Positions 56,362 through 64,000 of a DNA stretch of 64,000 bases are shown in pieces. The DNA lies in contig JANQRS010000021.1 of assembly GCA_028284445.1 (NCBI GenBank), positions 1-64,000 of the forward strand. Direction: 5' to 3'. The stretch's first letter is position 1. Every line of letters starts with the position of its first letter. The position numbers and the translations under genes are program-made. This DNA comes from Calditrichia bacterium (lineage in GTDB: Bacteria > Calditrichota > Calditrichia > RBG-13-44-9 > J075). The notes under the pieces were generated by a model, which saw nothing but the letters and a program-made list of their open reading frames with translations, had not been told where the DNA came from and made no database searches.

Positions 56362-56469
56362 TCAGGACGGTTTCTTGCGGGCGATGATTTCGCGGATTTT
56401 ACTGCGCATCCGTTTGATATAGCGCTTACGTCTCTTACGTTTTTCCCGTGCACGATATTGCTTACCCAT
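56362..56469 (-). CDS. 35-residue highly basic small protein
   Basis: GGAG precedes ATG 56469 at a good distance. The 35-residue product (MGKQYRAREKRKRRKRYI...) has about half its residues as Lys/Arg and ends KKPS before TGA. The MGKxYRxRxKRKRRxxYxKR pattern looks like small, highly basic proteins found as orphans in several bacterial phyla, possibly ribosome-associated like bTHX, but I cannot name the family. It is too short for normal gene calling. It is a separate transcription unit between the thiolase gene and the S41-like gene. Confidence 0.7.
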   Translation of the reverse strand: MGKQYRAREKRKRRKRYIKRMRSKIREIIARKKPS

Positions 56470-56536
56470 CTGATCGTCTCCGATTTGATTTGAATAGAGT
56501 GTCTTGTAAAGAAAGGTCTAAAAATACGACAATGTC

Positions 56537-56590
56537 GGCGCAGACACTAGGAAAATATTGAAAATTTACGTATGATAGTTCGTCTGCGCC
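56537..56590. promoter_or_regulatory. Inverted repeat GGCGCAGAC / GTCTGCGCC
   Basis: Perfect 9-bp arms at 56537-56545 and 56582-56590 with an AT-rich 36-base spacer, located between the basic small-protein gene and the S41-like gene, which are divergent. It could be a regulator site or the ends of a small insertion. No partner copies seen in the window. Confidence 0.4.
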
Positions 56591-56682
56591 GGAGGCAGTA
56601 TTTGTTGCATTTATAAGCACCTGTGGCCCCCTGACAGCCACTTAATTCAGGACTTTTCAGCATCCATCCGTACTGGCATCAT

Positions 56683-58614
56683 ATGGCTCGCATATCCTAT
56701 ACAGTAATCCTGCTCACGTTCATCGGACTTGTTGCCGGCGGCAGTTATTATTTGCAAACGCAGGTGTTCAATCCCGAACGTTCGCCCTTCACCGCTATCG
56801 ACTGGAAAGAGGGCAGGCCGCAAGTACGCCTCGACGAGAAATGGTATGCCTTGCAGTCCATCGCCGGAATTCCCGTCATGGAAATTATTGAACATGCACA
56901 CAGCACATATCGGCAAGACTGGCAAAGGCGCTTTGAAGATCGGCTTGCCGGCATCCTGACGGAACTTGGGCAACGTCCCTGGCGAACCGTAGATCTCGAA
57001 GTTACAATGGATGAAAAGATCAAGCGCTTTGTAAATAGACCAATCACTGTTGAAAATCAGCAGCGCGTGCGCAACTACCGCCTGGGCACCCGCGAAAGAA
57101 TCATCCGTGCGCGCCCTGCTGTCCAAGATTCCTTGCTGCCTCATATCACTCGTCGCTTTGACAGTCGATACAAGGTGCTACATACAGATAAGGCAAAAAC
57201 CGGCAATGGCAATGACACCGATCCGCCGACATGGCTTTCGCAGCAAGCGGCGACAGCCGACATTGAGAGACTGGAATATTTTCTGTTCCATCACTATAGC
57301 GCCCCGACGCGACATACTGTGCAGTTTCCTGCCCTTCTCGATGCCATTTACAACGATTTAGGTAATGGCATCAGTCGTCGCGACTTCGCTATCCAGATCC
57401 AGCGACTCCTGAGCTTGTTCGAAGATCCCGGTAACTTCGTTGATTTTACGGCAAACAACATCGACATGCCGGATCGCGAGCTGCCGCTTGCATTCCAACG
57501 CGTCGGGGACAATGTGGCGGTTTTGAATCGCGCGAACAAGCGTTTGCTGACTCCGGACTACCCCTTCTTGCGCCAGATCAATGGGAAGCCCTTGGAGGAA
57601 TGGCTGGAAGCCGGATCGCATCTCACCTCCGGCGGCGGCACTGATCAACAATCAATAGACTTGCTTAAATCGATTGAATTGCTCGGTCGCGAATTAAGCG
57701 GCCATATCAGCAGCAACGTCAGCCTGGGCCTGGAGTCTGCAGACGGCATGCGAAGTTTCATACGAAGCGTCAGGCTCGAAAAAATATCCGCTAAAGAGAA
57801 GCCTGGCGGACGTCTGCCCAATTCTGCAGGTTTGACAAGCACTCCCGGCTACCTGGCGATGACGAATAGCGAAGGTCAGCCAGTGGCCATCGACTCCCTG
57901 ATAGCAAGGGCGCTATCTCAGAGCGAAGCGGGCGGCCTCATTCTCGATATGCGCGGCTACGAGAATATCGAGAATGAGCTGACAAGTGATTTCCTTCCGC
58001 ACTTGATGCCCTCTTCCGCGGCGCCTCAGATCGTGCGCATGAGCGCGCTACGTATGAACAGGATGGTTAATCCTGGACATCCTGAAGGCTATATGGCAAA
58101 CCAGGGCCTGTATCCGGCCACTGCATCCATTTGGACTGAAATAGAACGGGATGTCATTAGCAAGACTGCTCAGCAATTTACGCCGGACGCTCTGTTCGAC
58201 ACCAGGCAATACAGCGACTGGCATTTTCAAATCGTTAAGCCAGTGGCAACACCCACTGCGCTGTCAGGCATACCGCTGGTTGTTTTGCATGACGGCGAAA
58301 GTTCTATCGACGAGCAGATGTTTCTCAGCACATTAAAGTCATTACCCAATGCGCAATTCATCGGCAAAGTGGCACGCTGCGGCGAGCGCAACACACCGAC
58401 TTTCACGCTGCAGAACAGTCAACTGAAGATTCATTTGTCGCGAACGCTCTCGCTGCATCCGGGCGGCGAACTTTTTTGTAAAAAAGTCGTACAGGCGGAT
58501 ATCCCTTATGACCCAACGCTTGCAGACCTTACCGGCAAAAGCGATGGTGCGCTGGCTCGGGCGAAAGATCTTCTGCATAACAACAGCGGCGGGCAGATAG
58601 CAGATGGAAGGTGA
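56683..58614 (+). CDS. Membrane-anchored S41-peptidase-like protein
   Basis: One N-terminal TM helix (ISYTVILLTFIGLVAGGSYYL), then ~600 extracytoplasmic residues. The C-terminal third has the S41 (C-terminal processing peptidase/tricorn) landmarks: AGGLILDMRGYENIENELTSDFL, and IPLVVLHDGESSIDEQMFLSTLKSLPNAQFIGK, the strand-loop that carries the nucleophile Ser in this fold. No PDZ domain is apparent. A divergent family member; proteolysis is likely but the catalytic set was not confirmed. A second helix-rich region at ~200-290 has no assignment. No ribosome site precedes the ATG. Confidence 0.65.
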   Translation: MARISYTVILLTFIGLVAGGSYYLQTQVFNPERSPFTAIDWKEGRPQVRLDEKWYALQSIAGIPVMEIIEHAHSTYRQDWQRRFEDRLAGILTELGQRPWRTVDLEVTMDEKIKRFVNRPITVENQQRVRNYRLGTRERIIRARPAVQDSLLPHITRRFDSRYKVLHTDKAKTGNGNDTDPPTWLSQQAATADIERLEYFLFHHYSAPTRHTVQFPALLDAIYNDLGNGISRRDFAIQIQRLLSLFEDPGNFVDFTANNIDMPDRELPLAFQRVGDNVAVLNRANKRLLTPDYPFLRQINGKPLEEWLEAGSHLTSGGGTDQQSIDLLKSIELLGRELSGHISSNVSLGLESADGMRSFIRSVRLEKISAKEKPGGRLPNSAGLTSTPGYLAMTNSEGQPVAIDSLIARALSQSEAGGLILDMRGYENIENELTSDFLPHLMPSSAAPQIVRMSALRMNRMVNPGHPEGYMANQGLYPATASIWTEIERDVISKTAQQFTPDALFDTRQYSDWHFQIVKPVATPTALSGIPLVVLHDGESSIDEQMFLSTLKSLPNAQFIGKVARCGERNTPTFTLQNSQLKIHLSRTLSLHPGGELFCKKVVQADIPYDPTLADLTGKSDGALARAKDLLHNNSGGQIADGR

Positions 58615-58730
58615 TGCTGGATATTCGATGCTGGATACTAGCCACGAGACGCAGAGCCTAAATGCCGCGTATCGAGCATCAAGAATCAAGCATTTTACTA
58701 CAAGAATGAATTCTAAACGGAAATCCACTT

Positions 58731-59462
58731 TTGGCCAATTTCAATACACATTTAATTGTCGCAGCAGCGGGAACAGGGTTGGTTGCCACCGGTTGCCTGG
58801 GCGCTGAAATCGCTTCCCCCCGGGAAGTTGTTTTGTATTTTTCACTTGGCACAGCCGGCGGTTTGCTGCCCGATGTAGACTCCGACAGCTCCATCATCTC
58901 GCGAATCATGTTCAATTGCATCGCCGTCTATGCTTCCTTCCTGCTAATGTTCACCCAGGCCAGCCGCTTTGCGGTCATTGAGTTAATCATGGTTTGGCTG
59001 CTGGCCTTTTTCCTCATCAATTCCGTGCTTGTTTCGCTCTTTGAAAACTTCACCGTGCACCGCGGCATGTTTCACTCGATTCCGGCGGCATTTGCCATTT
59101 GGTTTGCCACCAACACCATGGCTTTTTGGCTGGGGAAGGCAACCGATTTACAGGCATGGTTCTGCGGTCTATTCGTATTCCTTGGATACATTATACATCT
59201 TTGTCTGGACGAGATATTCAGCGTTGACCTGATGAATCGGCGAATAAAACGTTCTTTCGGCAGCGCCCTGAAAGCGCACAACCCCAAAGATGTTCCCAGC
59301 ACCGTCATCACCTTCGCGCTGATGACCTTTCTTTTCTTCATGAATCCGGCGCCCTGGGATTTTATCGAGACGCTTACCAGCGGCAACACCTATGCAACTT
59401 TGACCAATAACCTTTTTCCGGACGGGCCCTGGTTTGCAAGCATCAAGGAGCTGTTTCAGTAG
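58731..59462 (+). CDS. YdjM/DUF457-type membrane-bound metal-dependent hydrolase
   Basis: TTG start with GGAA upstream. 243 residues, several TM helices. The metal-site motifs of the family are NTHLIVAAA (His near residue 6), GGLLPDVDSDSS, VHRGMFHSIPAAF and IIHLCLDEIFSVDL, i.e. three His/Asp clusters facing a membrane-embedded site. E. coli YdjM belongs to the LexA regulon; the substrate is unknown. The gene is in a plus-strand group that includes the following envelope operon but is separated from it by 120 bases. Confidence 0.85.
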   Translation: MANFNTHLIVAAAGTGLVATGCLGAEIASPREVVLYFSLGTAGGLLPDVDSDSSIISRIMFNCIAVYASFLLMFTQASRFAVIELIMVWLLAFFLINSVLVSLFENFTVHRGMFHSIPAAFAIWFATNTMAFWLGKATDLQAWFCGLFVFLGYIIHLCLDEIFSVDLMNRRIKRSFGSALKAHNPKDVPSTVITFALMTFLFFMNPAPWDFIETLTSGNTYATLTNNLFPDGPWFASIKELFQ

Positions 59463-59582
59463 AAGTGTATCCATTGAACGAAGCAACAGCAAATCAAACT
59501 TTCTCATTGATTTAAGCATTCCTTTTCAGTAACCTTTTTCTACCTCACGCGTCAAAACTTTACGAACAAAGAGGATTCTCTG

Positions 59583-60929
59583 ATGCATGTAGCCCACCAG
59601 CCAAGCTGCCTGCCGCGAACGCTTCTGTGGCGACAACTACTTTGCTGCTTTAGTCTTATCCTGATTTTCTCCAGCACGATATTTGCGCAGAATACAGAAG
59701 CAACGCCCGCGCCGCAAAACACAGCTGCCAGCGATAGCATTGCTGCCTGGAAGCAGGCAAATCACAGCCGATCCACCTGGGAAACCCTGGTATCGTTACC
59801 CGGTGAAATTGCCTATCTCCCACTTCGTCTGCTTTTCCTGGGAATGGAAAATGGCATCTCTGCCGTTTATGAGCGGAAACTTATTGAGCGAATCAACAAC
59901 GCGCTGACTTCAGACGATGGTTTGACCGGCCTCAGACCGCAATACACCTCCGCCGGAGGGTTGGGATTAAAGCTATTCCAGAAGGACCTGTTTAATAAAG
60001 GGTCTCGCCTGAATATCGGTGCTTCCGGTGGCCTGCAGATGCGGCAGCGTTATTATCTTGAACTGAATCGGCTACGCCTTTTTGGTGGTAAAGCCAGCGG
60101 TGGCGCCTTGCTCCGCTACCAAAACCTGCCGTCGGAACGCTTCTACGGTATTGGTGCGGATTCAGACGAAGACAATCAATCCAATTTTGCGTTGGAGCAA
60201 TACAATGCAGAATTGAGGCTCGGCCCCTATCTCAGCCCCAAAACAGATATTGAGCTCGTCGTAGGATTTGAGCAGAACAATATTTTTCCCGGACGGGACA
60301 CCTCGCTGCCGCGCGTTCGCACACCATTTGTCGACGGCGATAGCCTTGATGGTTTTGAGACAGAAGTTCGTTTGCTCAGTTTTCAGGCCAATCTCGGATT
60401 TGATTTTACCGATCACCCGGGCAATCCAACGTCAGGTCTGCGCGGCGTCGTGGGCTCAGGGATTTATCAACAGCTGGGCGCTTCCGAGGAATACGGCTTC
60501 TCGAAAACGCGCTTCGACCTGCAGCAGCATGTGCACTTGCTTTATGGACGGTCACTGGCATTCCGACTGGCCGGGGAAGTCAACAAAGCATTTTCAGATA
60601 AACGCGTCCCCTTTTACTATTTGAGCGAATTGGGTCGCCTGGAAACGGTTCGTGGTTTCACGCGCGGGCGCTTTCGCGACAACGACATGCTTTTCGGCAG
60701 TGTTGAGTTCCGTTATCCGCTGCGCGTCAGAAGAGATGGCGGATTTAGCGCAGCGCTTTTTGTAGATGGCGGGCGAGTATACGAAGATTTGACCGGTGAT
60801 TTTGGCCTGGAAGATCTCGAGATCAGCTATGGCCTTGGCATCAACATTTGGAATAACAGCGGTATCATTACAAAAATTGAATTTGCGAAAAGCTCGGAGC
60901 GATTCCGGGTGAACTTTCAACTGAATTAA
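59583..60929 (+). CDS. Omp85/BamA-type outer-membrane barrel (surface-antigen domain)
   Basis: Signal peptide to ~residue 36 (LLCCFSLILIFSSTIFAQ). A helical linker follows, and then a ~340-residue barrel with the Omp85 loop-6 motif (RLETVRGFTRGRFRDND) and the final strands FRYPLRVRRDGGFSAALFVDGGRVYED...EFAKSSERFRVNFQLN. No POTRA domain is present. It is the first gene of a three-gene operon: the kinase-fold lipoprotein starts 9 bases after its stop. Possible roles are an assembly or translocation barrel serving those two lipoproteins. Confidence 0.85.
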   Translation: MHVAHQPSCLPRTLLWRQLLCCFSLILIFSSTIFAQNTEATPAPQNTAASDSIAAWKQANHSRSTWETLVSLPGEIAYLPLRLLFLGMENGISAVYERKLIERINNALTSDDGLTGLRPQYTSAGGLGLKLFQKDLFNKGSRLNIGASGGLQMRQRYYLELNRLRLFGGKASGGALLRYQNLPSERFYGIGADSDEDNQSNFALEQYNAELRLGPYLSPKTDIELVVGFEQNNIFPGRDTSLPRVRTPFVDGDSLDGFETEVRLLSFQANLGFDFTDHPGNPTSGLRGVVGSGIYQQLGASEEYGFSKTRFDLQQHVHLLYGRSLAFRLAGEVNKAFSDKRVPFYYLSELGRLETVRGFTRGRFRDNDMLFGSVEFRYPLRVRRDGGFSAALFVDGGRVYEDLTGDFGLEDLEISYGLGINIWNNSGIITKIEFAKSSERFRVNFQLN

Positions 60930-60938
60930 GGACAGGCA

Positions 60939-62630
60939 ATGATGACTTCTCGATTATATCGCTATCTTATGATGCTTATCGCGGTTTCGATGTTGATGGC
61001 CTGCGCCTCTGAAACCGCATTTCTGGAAAAAGATCGCATCCCACGGGACGACAACACCATTCCGCAGCCGGAAAGCCGCGAGATTAATCCTTTTGGCGAA
61101 TATTTCAAAAAACAAGTCTCGGACCAGGCCAGTCAGGCCGTTGACATCTCGCGAAACCTGCGCACCCTTTTCGGTAAGCGCAAAGAGGCAATGAACGTCA
61201 ATCGCTTCGATGAAGTGGAAAACTCCAGCTGGTTTACCAATCGCAATCATGTCACACCCATGTCCATTGCAGATCTTTCCAAAGGCCCGGATACCGGAGA
61301 TGGTCCGAATGTGCAGGGCAAGTGGAAGATTATCAGCGCCAAGAGCCAGGGCGTCACGCCCGGTTTTGCCATTGAAGATGGCGACGGCGATCGCTACCTG
61401 ATCAAATTTGATCCGCGCGGCTATTCAGAACTGGCTTCCGGGGCAGAAGTGGTTTCCACGAAGCTCTTCTACGCGATGGGATTTAATACGCCGGAAAACT
61501 ACATCGTCTATTTTGATCCGAAAATCCTGGAGCTCGGCGCCAATGTAAAATTCACCGATGAGAACGGTGAAAAACGCCTTATGGTCGAGTCGGACCTTGA
61601 AAAGATTTTCGAGAAAATTGTTTATGAAGAAGACGGCCGCATCCGTGCATTGGCCAGTAAGTTTATTTCCGGAAAACCGCTCGGCCCCTTCACATACAGA
61701 GGATTGCGCAAAGATGATCCCAATGATTTTGTCCCGCATCATCACCGCCGCGAACTACGCGGACTACGCGTGATATCTGCCTGGTTAAATCATTTCGACA
61801 CCAAGGATGGCAACACCCTGGACATGTTCGTGACTGAAAATGGCCGCAGCTTTGTGAAGCATTACCTGATAGACTTTGGTGCGACGCTCGGCAGCGCTTC
61901 CTGGGGGCCGAATCATGTCTGGCGTGGTCATGAGAACGACACGGACCCCAATGCTATTATGGTTAATTTGGTCAGCTTAGGGCTCTATGTCCGGCCCTGG
62001 GAAAAGCAGAGCCACGATATCAAATATCCGTCGATCGGCTACTTCGAAGCAGATCTCTTTGAGCCGCAGAACTATAAGCCGCAAGTGCCGAATCCGGCTT
62101 TCGAAAACATCACCGGCCGGGATGCATTCTGGGCCACCAAAATCATTCTATCATTTACGGATGAGCAACTTGCTGCCGCAGTTGAACAAGGGCGGTATAG
62201 CGATCCGGAAGCAGCTGCATACCTCCTCGATACTATAAAGAAGCGGCGCGATATTATCGGTCGATATTATCTTTCCCGCGTAAATCCCCTGGACTATTTT
62301 TCGATTGCTGCCAACGGCGTTGACAGGAAACAGGCATTGAGCTTTGTGGACATCGCTGTGCGCTCCGGACTGGAAGCTTCAGAATCGGCCAGCTATCGCT
62401 ATCGGACGTATCATGGCAACAAGCTTGTTTCCGATTGGCAGAACAACAGGAACGTGACAAGCATTGGGCTGCCGGATTCAGGCGGCGGATCCACAGGCGG
62501 CGCGACATACTGGAAGGTGGAACTGGAAGTGTCACGCGACGGTTCTACATGGAGTAAGCCGGTGGCGGTTTATCTTTCAAAAACGGACGATGGCCAATTT
62601 GAATTGGCAGGTGTAAAGAGGCAATCTTGA
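60939..62630 (+). CDS. Kinase-fold lipoprotein (HipA/PI3K-like motifs)
   Basis: Lipobox MLMAC with Cys22. From residue ~125 the sequence has the elements of a kinase fold: a Gly-rich turn (SQGVTPG, 136-142), Lys156 in RYLIKFDP, Glu170 in SGAEVVSTKLFYAMGF, a catalytic-loop-like NHFDTKDGN (Asp287, Asn292), and a metal-loop-like LIDFGATLGS with Asp312-Phe-Gly. Such spacing recalls HipA or PI3/4K-like and secreted Fam20/CotH-type kinases rather than classical Ser/Thr kinases. The lipoprotein signal would place it outside the cytoplasm, where ATP is normally absent, so the donor is unknown. Coupled with a phosphoesterase lipoprotein (its stop overlaps the next start) and an Omp85 barrel. Confidence 0.65.
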   Translation: MMTSRLYRYLMMLIAVSMLMACASETAFLEKDRIPRDDNTIPQPESREINPFGEYFKKQVSDQASQAVDISRNLRTLFGKRKEAMNVNRFDEVENSSWFTNRNHVTPMSIADLSKGPDTGDGPNVQGKWKIISAKSQGVTPGFAIEDGDGDRYLIKFDPRGYSELASGAEVVSTKLFYAMGFNTPENYIVYFDPKILELGANVKFTDENGEKRLMVESDLEKIFEKIVYEEDGRIRALASKFISGKPLGPFTYRGLRKDDPNDFVPHHHRRELRGLRVISAWLNHFDTKDGNTLDMFVTENGRSFVKHYLIDFGATLGSASWGPNHVWRGHENDTDPNAIMVNLVSLGLYVRPWEKQSHDIKYPSIGYFEADLFEPQNYKPQVPNPAFENITGRDAFWATKIILSFTDEQLAAAVEQGRYSDPEAAAYLLDTIKKRRDIIGRYYLSRVNPLDYFSIAANGVDRKQALSFVDIAVRSGLEASESASYRYRTYHGNKLVSDWQNNRNVTSIGLPDSGGGSTGGATYWKVELEVSRDGSTWSKPVAVYLSKTDDGQFELAGVKRQS

Positions 62631-63874
62631 TAATTCGACATAGATTGGCTGCGGTGCGAAGCATTGTGGCAGTACTTGTTTTTCTAATTTTCAGCGGATG
62701 TGCATCCAGGGGCAAACTCACCGATCATTACGGCCCTGATTATTATCAGGTCCCGAAGCTGCTGGATGAAGCAGAAATGAAGCACAAAAACCCGGTTTTT
62801 CTAGTATATGGCGACACCCAGGCGGGTTGGCGCATCTACGAAAAATTCCTGCGCGAAGAGAACTGGAAAACGCCCTGGATGCTGGCCTTTCCTTTCTACC
62901 AGATTTACTGGCTTGGCAACGGCATCTACGGGTTAATCAATTATCAGCGCACCATTGCAGATATTGGCGCTGATACCCGTCTGATGATGCGGGAAGTGAT
63001 GTATCAACAGGCAAAGCAGCTGCCGGCGGACTTCATCCTCAATCTCGGAGACATTTGCAGCAGCAAAGGCACACATCTACAGCACTGGGAAGTTTTCATC
63101 GACGAAAACAAAATAAACCATCCGCTGTTGCAGGAAATCCCATACGTGCCGGTTCCCGGCAATCATGACTATACCAATGACTCTACCGGGATCTCTAACT
63201 ATCAGGCAGTTTTTCAGCGACCTCGCAATTATACTGTGGAGTTCAAGGATGGCGTATTGATAGCTATGGATTCGAACCTGATGATCGACCAGCGCCAGCT
63301 GATTCCCGATGACCTGCAAGACCGATATTTTGAGGAATATTTTGTGTCCGCCGCCGGCGGCACATCGTCGTGGCTGGAAGAGCAATTGTTAAGATTCGGA
63401 AACAAGCCCCATAAAATTTTGGCAATGCACCATCCTTTGATTACATTTGCAAAACATCATAAGGATTGGCTGCGTAGTGACTATGGCCGCGACCTGCTCA
63501 CGAAGCGTGACAAGTTCATTGAGTTACTGAAGCAGCATCAGGTTGATGTTATATTTTCCGGTCACGAACATCTTTATCAACACGTGTCCATTCCATACGA
63601 GGATGAAATGGGTGCTGAAAAAGCGCTTCATTTTGTAACAAGCAGCAGCGGCGGGGTGCCACTTCGGCGTGTCGAAGACGAAGAGACGCTCAAGGAATTT
63701 GAGGACCACTTTTCTGAAAACAACCTAGCCGTCCAACGCCACGAGTTGGTCTCCGTCCACCACTACACCGAAGTGCGGATGGATGCAGAAGCCCTCTACC
63801 TCGAGACCTGGCAGGTTTCGAAAGAGACCGGAAAACAGGAAAGCGTCTTGGAGAAAATTGTCGTTCGGCGATAG
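62627..63874 (+). CDS. Calcineurin-like metallophosphoesterase lipoprotein
   Basis: TTG start overlaps the TGA of the kinase-like gene (TTGA), so the two are translationally coupled. Lipobox FSGC (Cys25). All metallophosphoesterase motifs are visible: YGDTQ (Asp63; the usual GDxH has Gln instead of His), NLGDICS (Asp142), PGNHDY (178-182), MHHP (267-270) and SGHEHLYQH (311-319). This is the purple-acid-phosphatase/calcineurin superfamily. A region with aromatic residues (~85-105) between motifs I and II is unusual and may reach the membrane. Likely a phosphatase counterpart of the kinase-like lipoprotein. Confidence 0.9.
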   Translation: MIIRHRLAAVRSIVAVLVFLIFSGCASRGKLTDHYGPDYYQVPKLLDEAEMKHKNPVFLVYGDTQAGWRIYEKFLREENWKTPWMLAFPFYQIYWLGNGIYGLINYQRTIADIGADTRLMMREVMYQQAKQLPADFILNLGDICSSKGTHLQHWEVFIDENKINHPLLQEIPYVPVPGNHDYTNDSTGISNYQAVFQRPRNYTVEFKDGVLIAMDSNLMIDQRQLIPDDLQDRYFEEYFVSAAGGTSSWLEEQLLRFGNKPHKILAMHHPLITFAKHHKDWLRSDYGRDLLTKRDKFIELLKQHQVDVIFSGHEHLYQHVSIPYEDEMGAEKALHFVTSSSGGVPLRRVEDEETLKEFEDHFSENNLAVQRHELVSVHHYTEVRMDAEALYLETWQVSKETGKQESVLEKIVVRR

Positions 63875-63936
63875 TGTTTTGAACGCTCGCCTATTCGATC
63901 TGATTCAATACCAAATCCCCCGACAAGGATAAGCCT

Positions 63937-64000
63937 ATGTTTGCCATGATGCAGCGCTGGTTTAAATCGATCATTGATGTGCGTAAGGAAGAAGTCGTAG
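63937..64000 (+). CDS. Start of an unidentified gene (cut by window edge)
   Basis: AAGGAT precedes ATG 63937. The 21 visible codons read MFAMMQRWFKSIIDVRKEEV... and run off the window. The short, basic amphipathic start is reminiscent of membrane-protein N-termini, but too little is present to identify it. Confidence 0.5.
   Translation, partial: MFAMMQRWFKSIIDVRKEEVV

Overview
The window looks like chromosome from a Gram-negative, didermic bacterium of the FCB type (Calditrichota/KSB1/Marinimicrobia/Ignavibacteria-like). Several secreted proteins end in a 'NYPNPFN' C-terminal sorting domain of the type IX secretion (T9SS) kind. PorV/PorQ-family barrels, TonB-dependent receptors with a carboxypeptidase-like N-domain, Omp85 barrels and many lipobox signal peptides are also present. 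The taxon is inferred from protein style only; no rRNA or tRNA gene was recognised.

Layout. 1-2.2 kb: the start of a leucine-rich-repeat protein (minus strand, running off the left edge) and small hypothetical genes. 2.4-6.3 kb (minus): a secreted CotH-kinase protein, a DksA/TraR zinc-finger protein and a PQQ-propeller membrane protein. 6.5-11.3 kb: a YeiH-type transporter, DUF423, an Omp85 barrel, a DUF3179 gene interrupted by one in-frame UGA, and DUF72. The UGA replaces the first Cys of the family's CxxC motif and is followed at the right distance by a bacterial SECIS-like hairpin, so I read this gene as a selenoprotein.

11.5-52.1 kb is a large alpha-glucan (starch/glycogen/maltodextrin) locus. 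It has three GH13 enzymes with three different export signals: a lipoprotein, an ordinary signal peptide, and a T9SS-type C-terminus. A protein with five starch-binding-like modules and a T9SS tail resembles SusE/SusF in role. There are two copies of a module made of a TonB receptor, a ~1200-residue secreted Ca-repeat/FN3 protein, a PorV/PorQ barrel and a parvulin lipoprotein; the copies lie in opposite orientation around an amylase and two tandem SGNH-TPR proteins. A VCBS/UnbV protein, a TrmB-family sugar regulator, a sulfatase and a MalE-MalF-MalG importer without its ATPase complete the locus. The suggested flow is surface binding and cleavage, then receptor-mediated uptake, periplasmic cleavage and debranching, and MalEFG import under TrmB control.

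52.2-56.2 kb (minus) holds a beta-oxidation pair: a FadB/FadJ-like bifunctional enzyme and a FadI-like thiolase that lacks both catalytic cysteines. 56.3-64 kb holds a 35-residue highly basic protein, an S41-like membrane protein, a YdjM-type membrane protein, and a tight operon of an Omp85 barrel, a kinase-fold lipoprotein and a calcineurin-like phosphoesterase lipoprotein. That operon is a candidate for an undescribed envelope phosphorylation system. A further gene starts at the right edge.

Two families of intergenic repeats recur through the window: GC-rich perfect palindromes with co-varying arms, and an AT-rich GGAATT-type element found at gene ends.
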